Below are positions 26,118 through 35,318 of a stretch of 64,000 nucleotides of DNA, piece after piece (positions within the stretch are counted from its first letter, which is position 1; each line of letters starts with the position of its first letter). The DNA comes from Alloactinosynnema sp. L-07 (lineage in GTDB: Bacteria > Actinomycetota > Actinomycetes > Mycobacteriales > Pseudonocardiaceae): assembly GCF_900070365.1 (NCBI RefSeq), contig NZ_LN850107.1:310001-374000 (forward strand), given 5' to 3'. The notes beneath the pieces were generated by a model. That model was not told the origin of the DNA and searched no databases. It worked only from the letters and a program-made list of their open reading frames with translations. The position numbers and the translations under genes are program-made.

Positions 26118-28090
26118 GCGACGCCTGCGGGTGTGGCGACGACGAGCCCCGCGCCGTCGGCGAGGAGGCCGAGGAGGAGCACGAGCCGGAGCGGCTGTGG
26201 GAGGTGCGCGAACTTCAGTTCGCCGCGATCTCCGGCGTGTTCCTGCTCGTGGCCCTGATCACCGGGTGGGCGGGCGGTGCCGACATCGTCGTGACCGTGG
26301 CGGAGTGGCTGGCGCTGCTGGCGGGCGCGTACACCTTCGTCCCGTCCACGGTGAAGCGGCTGGTCAAGGGCAAGATCGGTGTCGGCACGCTGATGACGAT
26401 CGCCGCGGTCGGCGCCGTGCTGTTGGGCGAGGTGGGCGAGGCCGCGATGCTGGCCTTCCTGTTCTCCATCAGCGAGGGTCTGGAGGAGTACTCCCTGGCG
26501 CGTACCCGCCGTGGGCTGCGCGCGCTGCTGTCGCTGGTGCCCGACCAGGCCACCGTGCTGCGCGACGGCGCCGAGGTGGTCGTGGAGCCCGGTGAGCTGC
26601 GGGTCGGGGACCTGATGCTGGTCAAGCCGGGTGAGCGGCTGGCCACCGACGGCGTCATCCGGGAGGGGCGCACCGCGCTGGACGTCTCGGCGATCACCGG
26701 CGAGTCCGTTCCGGTCGAGGCCGGTCCCGGCGGCGACGTGTTCGCCGGGTCGATCAACGGCACCGGGGTGCTCACCGTCGAGGTGACCACGACCGCCGAG
26801 GACAACTCGCTGGCCCGGATCGTGAAGATCGTCGAGGCCGAGCAGTCCCGCAAGGGTGCCGCCCAGCGCCTGGCGGACCGCATCGCCAAGCCGCTGGTGC
26901 CCGGCGTGATGGTCGCCGCGGCGCTCATCGCCGCGGTCGGCAGCCTGCTGGGCGACCCGCTGGTGTGGATCGAGCGTGCGCTGGTCGTGCTGGTGGCGGC
27001 GTCGCCGTGCGCGCTGGCCATCTCCGTGCCCGTGACGGTCGTGGCGGCGATCGGCGCCTCGTCCAAGCTCGGTGTGCTGGTCAAGGGCGGCGCCGCGCTG
27101 GAAGCCCTGGGCCGGGTGCGCGGGGTCGCGTTGGACAAGACCGGCACCCTGACCGCGAACCGGCCCGCCGTGATCGACGTCGCCACCACCGGAGGTGCCA
27201 GCCGGGAGCAGGTGCTGGACGTGGCCGCCGCGCTGGAGTCCCGCAGCGAACACCCCCTCGCCCGCGCCATCCTCGCCGCCGTCGACAAGGTGGACCCGGC
27301 TTCCGACGTGGAGGCGGTGACCGGCGCCGGACTCACCGGCCGCTACGAGGGGCGTCCCGTCCGGCTCGGCCGGCCGGGCTGGCTCGAAGCCGGTCCGCTG
27401 GCCGCGGACGTGGCCCGGATGCAGTCCGCCGGGGCGACCGCCGTGCTGGTCGAACAGGACGGGCAGGTGATCGGCGCGATCGCCGTGCGGGACGAGCTGC
27501 GCCCCGAGGCCGCCGAGGTCGTCGCCCAGTTGCGCCGTGACGGCTACCACGTCGCGATGCTCACCGGCGACAACCACGCCACCGCGACCGCCCTGGCCAA
27601 GGACGTGGGCATCGACGCGGTCCACGCCGAACTGCGCCCGGAGGACAAGGCCGCCCTCGTCAAGCAACTGAGTGCACAGCGGTCCACCGCGATGGTCGGC
27701 GACGGCGTCAACGACGCACCCGCCCTGGCCACCGCCGACCTCGGCATCGCGATGGGCGCGATGGGCACCGACGTGGCCATTGAAACCGCCGACGTCGCGC
27801 TCATGGGTGAGGATCTGCGGCACCTGCCGCAGGCGTTCACCCACGCCCGCCGCGCCCGGTCGATCATGCTCCAGAACGTCGGCCTCTCCCTGGCCATCGT
27901 GGTCGGCCTGATGCCGCTGGCGCTGTTCGGGGTGCTCGGTCTGGCGGCCGTGGTGCTCGTGCACGAGGTGGCCGAGATCGTCGTCATCGCCAACGGCGTC
28001 CGCGCCGGCCGCGCCAAGCCACTCGCACTCACCCCTGGCGACCGGCCGGCACCGCGGACGCAGCCCGCGACGGTGGGGGCGTCCTCGTGA
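26114..28090 (+). CDS. cadA: heavy-metal translocating P-type ATPase (CadA-like)
   Basis: P1B-type ATPase of 658 residues exporting soft divalent metals. Motifs in order: TGES in the actuator domain, SPCALAIS (the transmembrane CPC-type metal site, about residue 297), phosphorylation motif DKTGTLT (about 341), SEHPLAR, and MVGDGVNDAPAL (about 528). The usual N-terminal HMA domain is absent; instead a short cysteine- and acid-rich tail, ACGCGDDEP, begins the protein. It is coupled to cmtR upstream (ATGA) and lspA downstream (GTGA). Cd, Pb or Zn specificity is inferred from the CmtR-like sensor. Confidence 0.92.
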   Translation: MSDACGCGDDEPRAVGEEAEEEHEPERLWEVRELQFAAISGVFLLVALITGWAGGADIVVTVAEWLALLAGAYTFVPSTVKRLVKGKIGVGTLMTIAAVGAVLLGEVGEAAMLAFLFSISEGLEEYSLARTRRGLRALLSLVPDQATVLRDGAEVVVEPGELRVGDLMLVKPGERLATDGVIREGRTALDVSAITGESVPVEAGPGGDVFAGSINGTGVLTVEVTTTAEDNSLARIVKIVEAEQSRKGAAQRLADRIAKPLVPGVMVAAALIAAVGSLLGDPLVWIERALVVLVAASPCALAISVPVTVVAAIGASSKLGVLVKGGAALEALGRVRGVALDKTGTLTANRPAVIDVATTGGASREQVLDVAAALESRSEHPLARAILAAVDKVDPASDVEAVTGAGLTGRYEGRPVRLGRPGWLEAGPLAADVARMQSAGATAVLVEQDGQVIGAIAVRDELRPEAAEVVAQLRRDGYHVAMLTGDNHATATALAKDVGIDAVHAELRPEDKAALVKQLSAQRSTAMVGDGVNDAPALATADLGIAMGAMGTDVAIETADVALMGEDLRHLPQAFTHARRARSIMLQNVGLSLAIVVGLMPLALFGVLGLAAVVLVHEVAEIVVIANGVRAGRAKPLALTPGDRPAPRTQPATVGASS

Positions 28091-28596
28091 CCGCACCCGG
28101 CCACACCGCCACGGTGGCGCGCGCACGGCTGGTCATGGCGGCCGTCGCGCTGGGGCTGGCCGCGCTCGACCTGGGCCTGAAGGCCTGGGCCGAGCGCGGC
28201 CTCGCCGCCGGCGACACCGTCGACCTGGGCGTGATCCAGCTGCGGCTGGCGTTCAACCCCGGCGTGGCGTTCAGCCTCGGCGACACGCTGCCCGCCGGGG
28301 TCCTGCTCGCCGTCACCGGCCTGATCATCACCGCGCTGGCCGTCTACACCTGGCGCTCAGCCCGCACCGGCACGCTGCCCATGCGGCTGGCGCTGGCCGT
28401 GGTACTGGCCGGCGCGGTCGCCAACTTCGTCGACCGCGCCGTCGACGGGGTCGTCACCGACTACCTGCACACCGGCTGGTTCCCCACCTTCAACGGAGCC
28501 GACGTGTTCATCACCCTCGGTGCCGCCGCCCTGATCCTGGCCACCCTGCACGCCGACCACCGCGCCAAGGACCGCACCGAGGGAGGAGCGCAGTGA
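28087..28596 (+). CDS. lspA: lipoprotein signal peptidase II
   Basis: 169 residues with four hydrophobic segments. The two catalytic aspartates are in NFVDRAVDGVVTDYLH and FNGADVFI, and the conserved FNPGVAFSL is present near residue 56. The enzyme cleaves prolipoproteins before the lipidated cysteine. The GTG overlaps the cadA stop by four bases. Genomes usually carry a housekeeping lspA elsewhere, so this is probably an accessory copy. LspA genes next to cadmium ATPases recur in Gram-positive metal-resistance loci, and a partner Lnt is encoded at 33079-34674. Confidence 0.92.
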   Translation: MTAPGHTATVARARLVMAAVALGLAALDLGLKAWAERGLAAGDTVDLGVIQLRLAFNPGVAFSLGDTLPAGVLLAVTGLIITALAVYTWRSARTGTLPMRLALAVVLAGAVANFVDRAVDGVVTDYLHTGWFPTFNGADVFITLGAAALILATLHADHRAKDRTEGGAQ

Positions 28597-29213
28597 CGGC
28601 GCAGGGTGAAGACCGACTCGTCCGGCGCGGGCTGGCGCTGGCCTGGTTCATCGTCGTCTGGGACCTCGTCGAAGGCGTCGTCGCCGTCACCGCCGGACTG
28701 GTCGCCGGCTCCATCGCCCTGGTCGGGTTCGGCATCGACTCGGCCATCGAGGTCTTCGCCGCCTCGGTGGTCATCTGGCAACTCCGCGGCGGCGCCCACG
28801 CCCGGCAGCGACCCGCGCTGCGCATGATCGCGATCACCTTCTACGTGCTCGCGGCCTACGTCGCGTTCGAGGCCGTGCGCGACCTGATCACCCAGGACAA
28901 GGCCGGCGAGTCGCTGGTCGGCATCGTGCTCAACGTGGTCGCGCTGATCGTGATGATCCCGGTCGGCCTCGCCCAGCGCCGCACCGGCCGGGCACTGCGC
29001 AACCCCGTGCTGGTGGCCCAGTCGACCGAAACCTGGATGTCCAACGCCCTGTCCGTCTCCGTACTGGCCGGCCTCGGACTCAACGCCGCCCTCGGCTGGT
29101 GGTGGGCCGACCCGGCCGCCGCCCTCGTGGTCGCCGCCCTCGCCGCCTGGTCCGGCCGCGAAGCCTGGGAGGAAGCCGGAGACCACGAACATCAACACCT
29201 CACGGAGCCGTGA
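28593..29213 (+). CDS. cation diffusion facilitator-like transporter
   Basis: 206 residues with about six hydrophobic segments. The first conserved helix reads ALVGFGIDSAIEVFAA, and the matching site in helix five is QSTETWMSNALSVSV. The protein lacks the C-terminal cytoplasmic domain of full CDF exporters, so it is a minimal form. It overlaps lspA upstream (GTGA type) and the PaaK-like gene downstream (TGATG). Its place in the cmtR operon suggests export of the same metals as CadA. Confidence 0.85.
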   Translation: MTAQGEDRLVRRGLALAWFIVVWDLVEGVVAVTAGLVAGSIALVGFGIDSAIEVFAASVVIWQLRGGAHARQRPALRMIAITFYVLAAYVAFEAVRDLITQDKAGESLVGIVLNVVALIVMIPVGLAQRRTGRALRNPVLVAQSTETWMSNALSVSVLAGLGLNAALGWWWADPAAALVVAALAAWSGREAWEEAGDHEHQHLTEP

Positions 29214-30586
29214 TGAAAACGCTGCGTCTGCTGCTCGACGCGCGCCGCGCACACAAGCACGGTGGTGAGGCTCTGCTGCGACGGCAACAGGAGCGCCTGG
29301 CCGAGATCGTCGCCCACGCACGCCGACGGTCGGCCTACTACCGTGAGCTCTACCACGGACTGCCCGATCGGGTCACCGACCCGACCTTGCTGCCGGTCAC
29401 CAGCAAGAAACAGCTGATGCCCCGGTTCGACGACTGGGTCACCGACCCCGCGGTCACGCTCACGCAAGCCCAGGCGTTCGTCGACGACCCCGCCCGGATC
29501 GGGGAGAAGTTCCTCGGCCGCTACACCCTGCTCACGACCTCGGGCACCACCGGCACCCGCGGTCTGTTCCTGCTCGACCAACGCTCCCTGGCCGTGACCA
29601 CCGCGCTGGGCGCCCGGATGCTCGGCGCCTGGCTCAGCCCCGCGGACGTGGTCCGGATCGCCGCCCGTGGTGGGCGTATCGCCATGGTCAACGCCACCGG
29701 CGGCCACTTCGCCTCCGCCGTGGCCGCGGCCGGGCTGCGCCGCAATCCGTTGCGGCGCCGTCGTATCGGCGTGTTCCCGGTCCAACTGCCCCTGCCGGAG
29801 CTGGTGGCCCGGCTCAACGCCTTCCGGCCCGCCATCCTCGCGCCCTACGCCGGCACCGGCGCGCTGCTGGCCGGAGAACAGCAGGCAGGACGCCTGCACA
29901 TCGACCCCGTACTGGTCGCCCTGTCGGCCGAAGGCCTTCCCACCACGGAGTACGACCGCATCGCCACCGCGTTCGGCGCGATCGTCCGGCAGGGCTACGC
30001 CGCCACCGAATGCCCGTTCCTGACCTACAGCTGCCGCGAGAACTGGCTGCACGTCAACAGCGACTGGGCCATCCTCGAACCGGTCGACGCCGACCACCAG
30101 CCCGTCCCGCCCGGCCGGCGGTCCCACACCACCCTGCTGACCAACCTCGCCAACCGGGCCCAGCCCATCCTGCGCTACGACCTCGGCGACGCCGTCCTCC
30201 TCCGGCCCGGCCCCTGCCCGTGCGGCGACCCGCTGCCCGCCATCCGCGTCCAGGGCCGCGCCGCCGACCTGCTCACCTTCCCCACCCAAGACGGCGAACC
30301 GGTCACTCTCACCCCGCTGACCCTCAGTGCCCTGCTCGACCACATTCCCGGCATCGAATTGGCCCAGATCGTGCACACCGCGCAGGACAGCCTGAGCATT
30401 CGGCTGCGACTGACCACCGGCGCCGATCCCGACACGGTCTGGCGCGCCGTCCACACCGGGATCACCCGTCTGCTCACCGACCACGGGCTCGACCACGTCA
30501 GCGTCACCCGCGCCGCCGAGCCGCCGCAGCAGACCGCCGGGGGCAAGTACCGCACGGTCATCCCGCACACCCAGGCAAGGAGCTGA
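29213..30586 (+). CDS. PaaK-like adenylate-forming enzyme
   Basis: 457 residues of the phenylacetate-CoA ligase/CapK group. The nucleotide loop is TTSGTTGTRG (about residue 105), the later core QGYAATECPFLTYSC, and the adenylate-binding aspartate region ILRYDLGDAVLL. CPCGDPLP adds a Cys pair that is common in this group. A C-terminal domain ends GGKYRTVIPH, with the conserved Lys after Gly-Gly. ATG 29213 overlaps the CDF stop. Such enzymes activate a carboxylate as an acyl-AMP or CoA thioester. Its presence inside a metal-resistance operon is unexpected and the substrate is unknown. Confidence 0.85.
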   Translation: MKTLRLLLDARRAHKHGGEALLRRQQERLAEIVAHARRRSAYYRELYHGLPDRVTDPTLLPVTSKKQLMPRFDDWVTDPAVTLTQAQAFVDDPARIGEKFLGRYTLLTTSGTTGTRGLFLLDQRSLAVTTALGARMLGAWLSPADVVRIAARGGRIAMVNATGGHFASAVAAAGLRRNPLRRRRIGVFPVQLPLPELVARLNAFRPAILAPYAGTGALLAGEQQAGRLHIDPVLVALSAEGLPTTEYDRIATAFGAIVRQGYAATECPFLTYSCRENWLHVNSDWAILEPVDADHQPVPPGRRSHTTLLTNLANRAQPILRYDLGDAVLLRPGPCPCGDPLPAIRVQGRAADLLTFPTQDGEPVTLTPLTLSALLDHIPGIELAQIVHTAQDSLSIRLRLTTGADPDTVWRAVHTGITRLLTDHGLDHVSVTRAAEPPQQTAGGKYRTVIPHTQARS

Positions 30587-30659
30587 GCGTTGATCGTCGC
30601 ATCGCAGGGCCGCGCGCCGTCGAACCCGGGCTGGACTGGAGCAGCACGATGCGGGGAGA

Positions 30660-31190
30660 ATGACGGGCGTGGACAAGTCGGCCGTTCACGCCGAGCTGGA
30701 GCAGGCCAGAGCAGGCTTCCACCAGCTGCTCGACAGCGCGAGTGAACAGGACCTGCATCGACCGTCGAACGGCACCCGCTGGACCAACGAACAGCTGCTG
30801 TTCCACATGCTCCTCGGATACCTGATCATGCGGGCGCTGCTGCTCCTGATGAGGGCGTTCGCCCGGCTGCCGGCCGGTGCCGGCCGGGCCTTCGCCCGGC
30901 TGCTCAACGCAGCGACCGCACCGTTCGACGTGGTCAACTACGCCGCCTCCAGGCTCGGCGGAACAGTGCTCGGGCGCGAACGCATGGCAGGGATGTTCGA
31001 CCGGGTGATCGCCAAGACGCACCGCAGACTGGATGCCGAAACCGAGGCCGACCTCGCTCGCGGCATGCACTACCCGACCCGCTGGGATCCGTTCTTCCAG
31101 GACTTCATGACCCGGGCCGACCTCTACCGCTTCCCCACGCAGCATTTCCACTTCCACCGGCAGCAGCTCACCCTGCACACACCTCGGTGA
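30660..31190 (+). CDS. DinB-like four-helix protein
   Basis: 176 residues from ATG 30660, behind GGGGAGA. The N-terminal helix LEQARAGFHQLLDSASEQDL, the WTNEQLLFHMLLGY segment and a C-terminal HFHFHRQQL give the three-histidine pattern of the DinB/DfsB metal-binding superfamily, whose members include thiol-dependent transferases (mycothiol and bacillithiol enzymes). The middle segment is hydrophobic and longer than usual. It follows the PaaK-like gene after 73 bp on the same strand. A mycothiol-linked detoxification role is a guess. Confidence 0.72.
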   Translation: MTGVDKSAVHAELEQARAGFHQLLDSASEQDLHRPSNGTRWTNEQLLFHMLLGYLIMRALLLLMRAFARLPAGAGRAFARLLNAATAPFDVVNYAASRLGGTVLGRERMAGMFDRVIAKTHRRLDAETEADLARGMHYPTRWDPFFQDFMTRADLYRFPTQHFHFHRQQLTLHTPR

Positions 31191-31269
31191 ACACGGATCC
31201 GACGACCTGTCGCAGTGGTGAGGTCCGGCGACGCGCCGCCCCGTGCGGTGAACCCTCGACTGGGCGAGG

Positions 31270-33036
31270 ATGAGAGTCATGCCTGTCTTGCGGATCGGAC
31301 TCGCCCAGGTCAACTCGACCGTGGGTGACCTGGACGGCAATGCCCGGCTGATCGTCGACTGGACGCGGCGCGCCGCCCGTGACGGGGCGCAGGTGGTCGT
31401 GTTTCCGGAGATGATGCTGACCGGCTATCCGGTGGAGGACCTGTGCTTGCGCCGCTCGTTCGCCCGAGCGTCGCAGAAGGCCGTCGACGGGCTGGCGGGC
31501 CGGCTGGCCGACGCCGGCTGTGGCGGGGTGCTCGTGTACGTCGGCTACCTGGACCGTGATGAGGAGGGGCCGCGCAACGCTGTTGCGGCGTTGTTCGGTG
31601 GCGTGGTGGTGGCCCGGCAGTTCAAGCACCACCTGCCCAACTTCGGCGTGTTCGACGAGCACCGCCACTTCCAGCCCGGTCGCACGCTGGAAGTGCTGCG
31701 CCTGCACGGCGTGGACATCGGCCTGGCCGTGTGCCAGGATCTGTGGGAGGACGGCGGCCCGGTCGCGGCCCTCGGCCAGGCCGGTGTGGACGTGGTTGTC
31801 TCGCCGAACGCCTCGCCCTACGAACGGTCCAAAGACGACGTCCGCCTGCCGCTCGTGACCCGGCGCGCTGCCGAGGCCGGTGCTCCGCTGGTCTACGTCA
31901 ACCAGGTCGGCGGCCAGGACGACCTGGTGTTCGACGGCGACTCCTTCGTCGTCACGCCGGACGGTGTCCTGCGTGCCCGCGCCCAACAGTTCGTCGAGGA
32001 CCTGCTGCTGGTCGATCTCGATCTGCCCGTGGGAGTGCACGACGCTCAGGGCGAGTTCCACGGACTGCGGCTACGGCGACAGGTCCTGAGCAGCGGGCCG
32101 CCACCGCGGTCCGAGCCGCCGACCGGGCCGGTCATCAGCGAACCGTTGTCCGACGAGGCCGAGATGTGGGCCGCGCTGGTCGTGGGCCTGCGCGACTACG
32201 TGGTCAAGAACGGATTCTCCTCGGTGGTGCTGGGCCTGTCCGGAGGCATCGACTCGGCGGTGACCGCGGCCATCGCGGTGGACGCGCTCGGCCCCGACGC
32301 GGTATTCGGGGTCTCGATGCCGTCGGCGTACTCCTCGACCCACTCCCGGTCGGACGCGGAGGAGCTGGCCCGCAGGCTCGGCTGCCACTTCCGGACCGAG
32401 CCGATCGCCGACCCGGTGCGCGTCTACGTCGACCAGCTCGGCCTGACCGGAGTCGCGGAGGAGAACGTGCAGGCCCGTGTGCGAGGCATGCTGCTCATGG
32501 CCTTGTCCAATCAAGATGGTCACCTCGTGTTGGCCACCGGCAACAAGACCGAACTCGCCGTCGGCTACTCCACCCTCTACGGCGACGCGGTCGGCGGCTT
32601 CGCGCCGATCAAGGACGTGTTCAAGACCGAGGTGTGGCGGCTGGCCCGGTGGCGCAACGCCGAAGCCGAGAAGCACGGCCACACCCCACCCATCCCCGAG
32701 AACTCCATCACCAAGCCGCCGTCGGCCGAACTGCGCCCCGACCAGCTGGACACCGACTCGCTGCCCGACTACCAGGTGCTGGACGACATCCTGGAGCACT
32801 ACGTCCACCGCGACCGCGACCGCGACCGCGCCGACCTGCTCGCCGCGGGCTTCGACCACGCGGTGGTCGACCAGGTGATGCGCATGGTGGACCGCGCCGA
32901 GTACAAGCGCCGTCAGTACCCGCCCGGTACCAAGATCACCGGGAAGGCGTTCGGGCGTGACCGCAGACTGCCCATCACCAACGACTGGGCAACGCCCGGA
33001 CGGCGATCCGGCCATCAGGCCGAGCACATCGCGTGA
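31270..33036 (+). CDS. nadE: glutamine-dependent NAD+ synthetase
   Basis: 588 residues in two domains. The N-terminal nitrilase-type glutaminase has Glu in VFPEMMLTGYP, Lys in RQFKHHLPNFG and Cys in LAVCQDLWED. The C-terminal synthetase domain carries the P-loop LSGGIDSAVTAA and the LATGNKTELAVGY and SITKPPSAEL segments. It makes NAD+ from deamido-NAD+ using glutamine-derived ammonia. It lies 79 bp after the DinB-like gene. NadE is normally a single housekeeping gene, so a copy inside accessory DNA may be a second one. Confidence 0.93.
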   Translation: MRVMPVLRIGLAQVNSTVGDLDGNARLIVDWTRRAARDGAQVVVFPEMMLTGYPVEDLCLRRSFARASQKAVDGLAGRLADAGCGGVLVYVGYLDRDEEGPRNAVAALFGGVVVARQFKHHLPNFGVFDEHRHFQPGRTLEVLRLHGVDIGLAVCQDLWEDGGPVAALGQAGVDVVVSPNASPYERSKDDVRLPLVTRRAAEAGAPLVYVNQVGGQDDLVFDGDSFVVTPDGVLRARAQQFVEDLLLVDLDLPVGVHDAQGEFHGLRLRRQVLSSGPPPRSEPPTGPVISEPLSDEAEMWAALVVGLRDYVVKNGFSSVVLGLSGGIDSAVTAAIAVDALGPDAVFGVSMPSAYSSTHSRSDAEELARRLGCHFRTEPIADPVRVYVDQLGLTGVAEENVQARVRGMLLMALSNQDGHLVLATGNKTELAVGYSTLYGDAVGGFAPIKDVFKTEVWRLARWRNAEAEKHGHTPPIPENSITKPPSAELRPDQLDTDSLPDYQVLDDILEHYVHRDRDRDRADLLAAGFDHAVVDQVMRMVDRAEYKRRQYPPGTKITGKAFGRDRRLPITNDWATPGRRSGHQAEHIA

Positions 33037-33078
33037 TCCGCACCGGGCGATCGATCACCGTCACGGGCCCGGCGGCGG

Positions 33079-34674
33079 CTACACGGGCGCCTGCCGCCGC
33101 CGTCTCGACCAGGCGCCGGCCAGCCCGGCCATCCCCGCGACGACCATGATCCATTCCGGAAGAGCCCCCAATCGGTCGGCGACCGTGACGCTGGTGCGCA
33201 GCGGCACCGTCTCGACCAGCGCGGCCGGGGTGAACAGCGAGGTGCGTTGCGCGACGGTGCCGTCGGGCCGGATGATCGCGCTGACGCCGCTCGTGGTTGC
33301 CACGACCACCGCGCGGCCGTGCTCGACCGCGCGCAGGCGGTCCATGGCGAGCTGCTGGTAGGTCATCTCGGTGAACCCGAACGTGGCGTTGTTGCTGGGC
33401 ACCGCGAGCAGCGTGGCCCCGGCCGTCACCGAGTCGCGGACGGCCGCGTCGAAGGCGACCTCGTAGCACATCGCGATCCCCACCCGCGCTTTGGACATGG
33501 CGAACACGCGCGGATCCGTGCCGGGGACGAACCGCCCGGCCCGGTCGACCTTGTCGCTGAAGATCCGGAAGAACGACCGCAGCGGCATGGTCTCGCCGAA
33601 GGGCTGCAACCGGCGCTTGGTGTACTCCTCGATCGGTCCGCGCTGCGGATCCCACAGGATCGCGGTGTTGCGTGGCCGGTCGGTGTCCCCGCCGAGCACC
33701 GCGCCGACGGCGATCGGCGCGCCGATGGCCTTGGCCGCGCGGTCGATCGCGGCGAAGGCGTCGGGGTTGCGGTAGGGGTCGATGTCGGAGGAGTTCTCCG
33801 GCCAGATCACCAGGTCCGGCCGACGCACCTGGCCCGCCCGCACCTCCTCGGCGAGTTCGACGGTGCGCCGGACGTGGTTGTCCAGCACCGCGCGGCGCTG
33901 GGCGTTGAAGTCCAGCCCGGCCCTGGGCACATTGCCCTGCACCACCGCGACCGTCACCTCACCGGCCTCGGGCGCTACACCCACCAGCGGGCCCACCGCC
34001 CAGCCCGCCGTGAGCGGGACCACCGCGGCCAGCAGCGGCACGGCGAGCCGGGCCGGGCGCCGGTCCCGTCCTGCCACGCACCGGCGCGCCAGTTGCGCGG
34101 CGCCGAACCCGGTCACCGACACCGCGAAGGCGACCAGCGGGGTGCCGCCCAGCGCGGCCAACGACAGGTATCCGCCCTCCGGCTGGCTGAACGCGATCTT
34201 CGCCCAGGGAAACCCTCCGAACGGCACCAGCGCCCGCAGCGTCTCGCCCGCCACCCACAGCAGCGCCGCCCACACCGGCGCGGCCGGCAGCCGTGTCACC
34301 ACCGCGATGCCCGCCGTCGCCACGCCGACCAGCGCGGCCTGCAGCACCGCGAGCGGGATCGCGGCGATCGGACCGACGAACTCGCCCGTCCACCACAGCA
34401 GCGGCACCATCCAGCCCAGCCCGGCGAGCAACCCGTAGCCGAAACCCGCCCGCGCACCACGCCCGGACAGCACCCAGAACAGCCCGGCGAACCCCAGCGG
34501 CGCGAGCCACCACAACGGCCGGGGCTGGAAACTCAGGTAGAGCAGCACTCCCGACGCCACGGCGAGCACCACACGCGCAAGCACCGCACCACGCCGCCGT
34601 CGGCGCGCCGCGGTACGAACGTCGACCGGCGTCTCCTCGGCGTGGCTCATGTGGGTGGACATCGGCGCGGTCAC
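33079..34674 (-). CDS. lnt: apolipoprotein N-acyltransferase
   Basis: 531 residues. The N-terminal half has about seven membrane segments, and the C-terminal half is a carbon-nitrogen-hydrolase domain with Glu (VIWPENSSDID), Lys (YTKRRLQPFGE) and Cys (GIAMCYEVAF) in Lnt order. It adds the third acyl chain to the lipoprotein N-terminal cysteine. It is the last gene of a six-gene run with GTGA/ATGA overlaps. Combined with the accessory lspA in the convergent operon, the island encodes two of the three lipoprotein maturation steps; lgt is not seen. Confidence 0.92.
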   Translation of the reverse strand: MTAPMSTHMSHAEETPVDVRTAARRRRRGAVLARVVLAVASGVLLYLSFQPRPLWWLAPLGFAGLFWVLSGRGARAGFGYGLLAGLGWMVPLLWWTGEFVGPIAAIPLAVLQAALVGVATAGIAVVTRLPAAPVWAALLWVAGETLRALVPFGGFPWAKIAFSQPEGGYLSLAALGGTPLVAFAVSVTGFGAAQLARRCVAGRDRRPARLAVPLLAAVVPLTAGWAVGPLVGVAPEAGEVTVAVVQGNVPRAGLDFNAQRRAVLDNHVRRTVELAEEVRAGQVRRPDLVIWPENSSDIDPYRNPDAFAAIDRAAKAIGAPIAVGAVLGGDTDRPRNTAILWDPQRGPIEEYTKRRLQPFGETMPLRSFFRIFSDKVDRAGRFVPGTDPRVFAMSKARVGIAMCYEVAFDAAVRDSVTAGATLLAVPSNNATFGFTEMTYQQLAMDRLRAVEHGRAVVVATTSGVSAIIRPDGTVAQRTSLFTPAALVETVPLRTSVTVADRLGALPEWIMVVAGMAGLAGAWSRRRRQAPV

Positions 34675-35300
34675 GCTCCTGTGCTCAGATAACGGTCCAC
34701 CGTGTCGCGAACCTGCTCGACGGTGCGGAACGGTGTGGGCGGCTCGACCCGGTGGACCGTGCCGTCCGGCAGTACCACGTAGCTGACGGGCAGGTAGGCG
34801 GGCAGCCGCAGAGCCGCGGCCACGGCGCCGGTGGTGTCGTGCACCGACGCCACCCGCACACCGAGGCCGGCGAGCATGTCCAGGCCGTCGGCGGAATCAC
34901 TGCGCACCTGCACCCCCAGCACGCTCACGGCACCGGCCGAGGCCGCGTACGCCTCCAGCACCGGCAGTTCCTCCCGGCACGGCTGACACCACGTCGCCCA
35001 CACGTTGACCAACGCCGGACGGCCCGCCAGCGTCGAGCCGAGGTCGATGTCCGTGCCGTCGCCCAGGCACGTGGCGCGCACATTGGTCAACGGTCCCGAC
35101 ACCGCGCCACCGGTAGCGGACGCGGGACACGGCCGCAGGCCCGCTGCGGCCCGTGCGGCAGCCAGATCACGACCCACACCGTCGCGCGCGGCTGTCGGGA
35201 CGTGCTGCGCAGGCTCGGTGCCCTGGCGCGGCCACACGGCGACCACGACGGCGACGACCAACACGACCAGCCCGATCACCCACCGACGTGCGGTTGTCAT
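34671..35300 (-). CDS. TlpA-like membrane-anchored thioredoxin
   Basis: 209 residues. One N-terminal anchor helix (residues 8-23) precedes an extracytoplasmic thioredoxin fold with active site WCQPC (C105, C108) and the cis-Pro region at YLPVSYVV. GGGAAGG lies before ATG 35300, and the stop overlaps lnt by four bases. Two further cysteines (C58, C78) in the linker could form a second disulfide. It is probably a reductant or oxidant partner for CcdA or DsbA in the same operon. Confidence 0.87.
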   Translation of the reverse strand: MTTARRWVIGLVVLVVAVVVAVWPRQGTEPAQHVPTAARDGVGRDLAAARAAAGLRPCPASATGGAVSGPLTNVRATCLGDGTDIDLGSTLAGRPALVNVWATWCQPCREELPVLEAYAASAGAVSVLGVQVRSDSADGLDMLAGLGVRVASVHDTTGAVAAALRLPAYLPVSYVVLPDGTVHRVEPPTPFRTVEQVRDTVDRYLSTGA

Positions 35301-35318
35301 TCGTTTGCCTTCCCCTGC

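Noticed and set aside
26048..28126. 692-residue minus-strand open frame opposite cadA
   Set aside because: Shadow of cadA; His/Asp/Gly-rich composition arises from complementing the coding strand.
29213..30586. NRPS adenylation domain or biosynthetic gene cluster core
   Set aside because: The enzyme is a stand-alone PaaK/CapK type with no carrier or condensation domain nearby.
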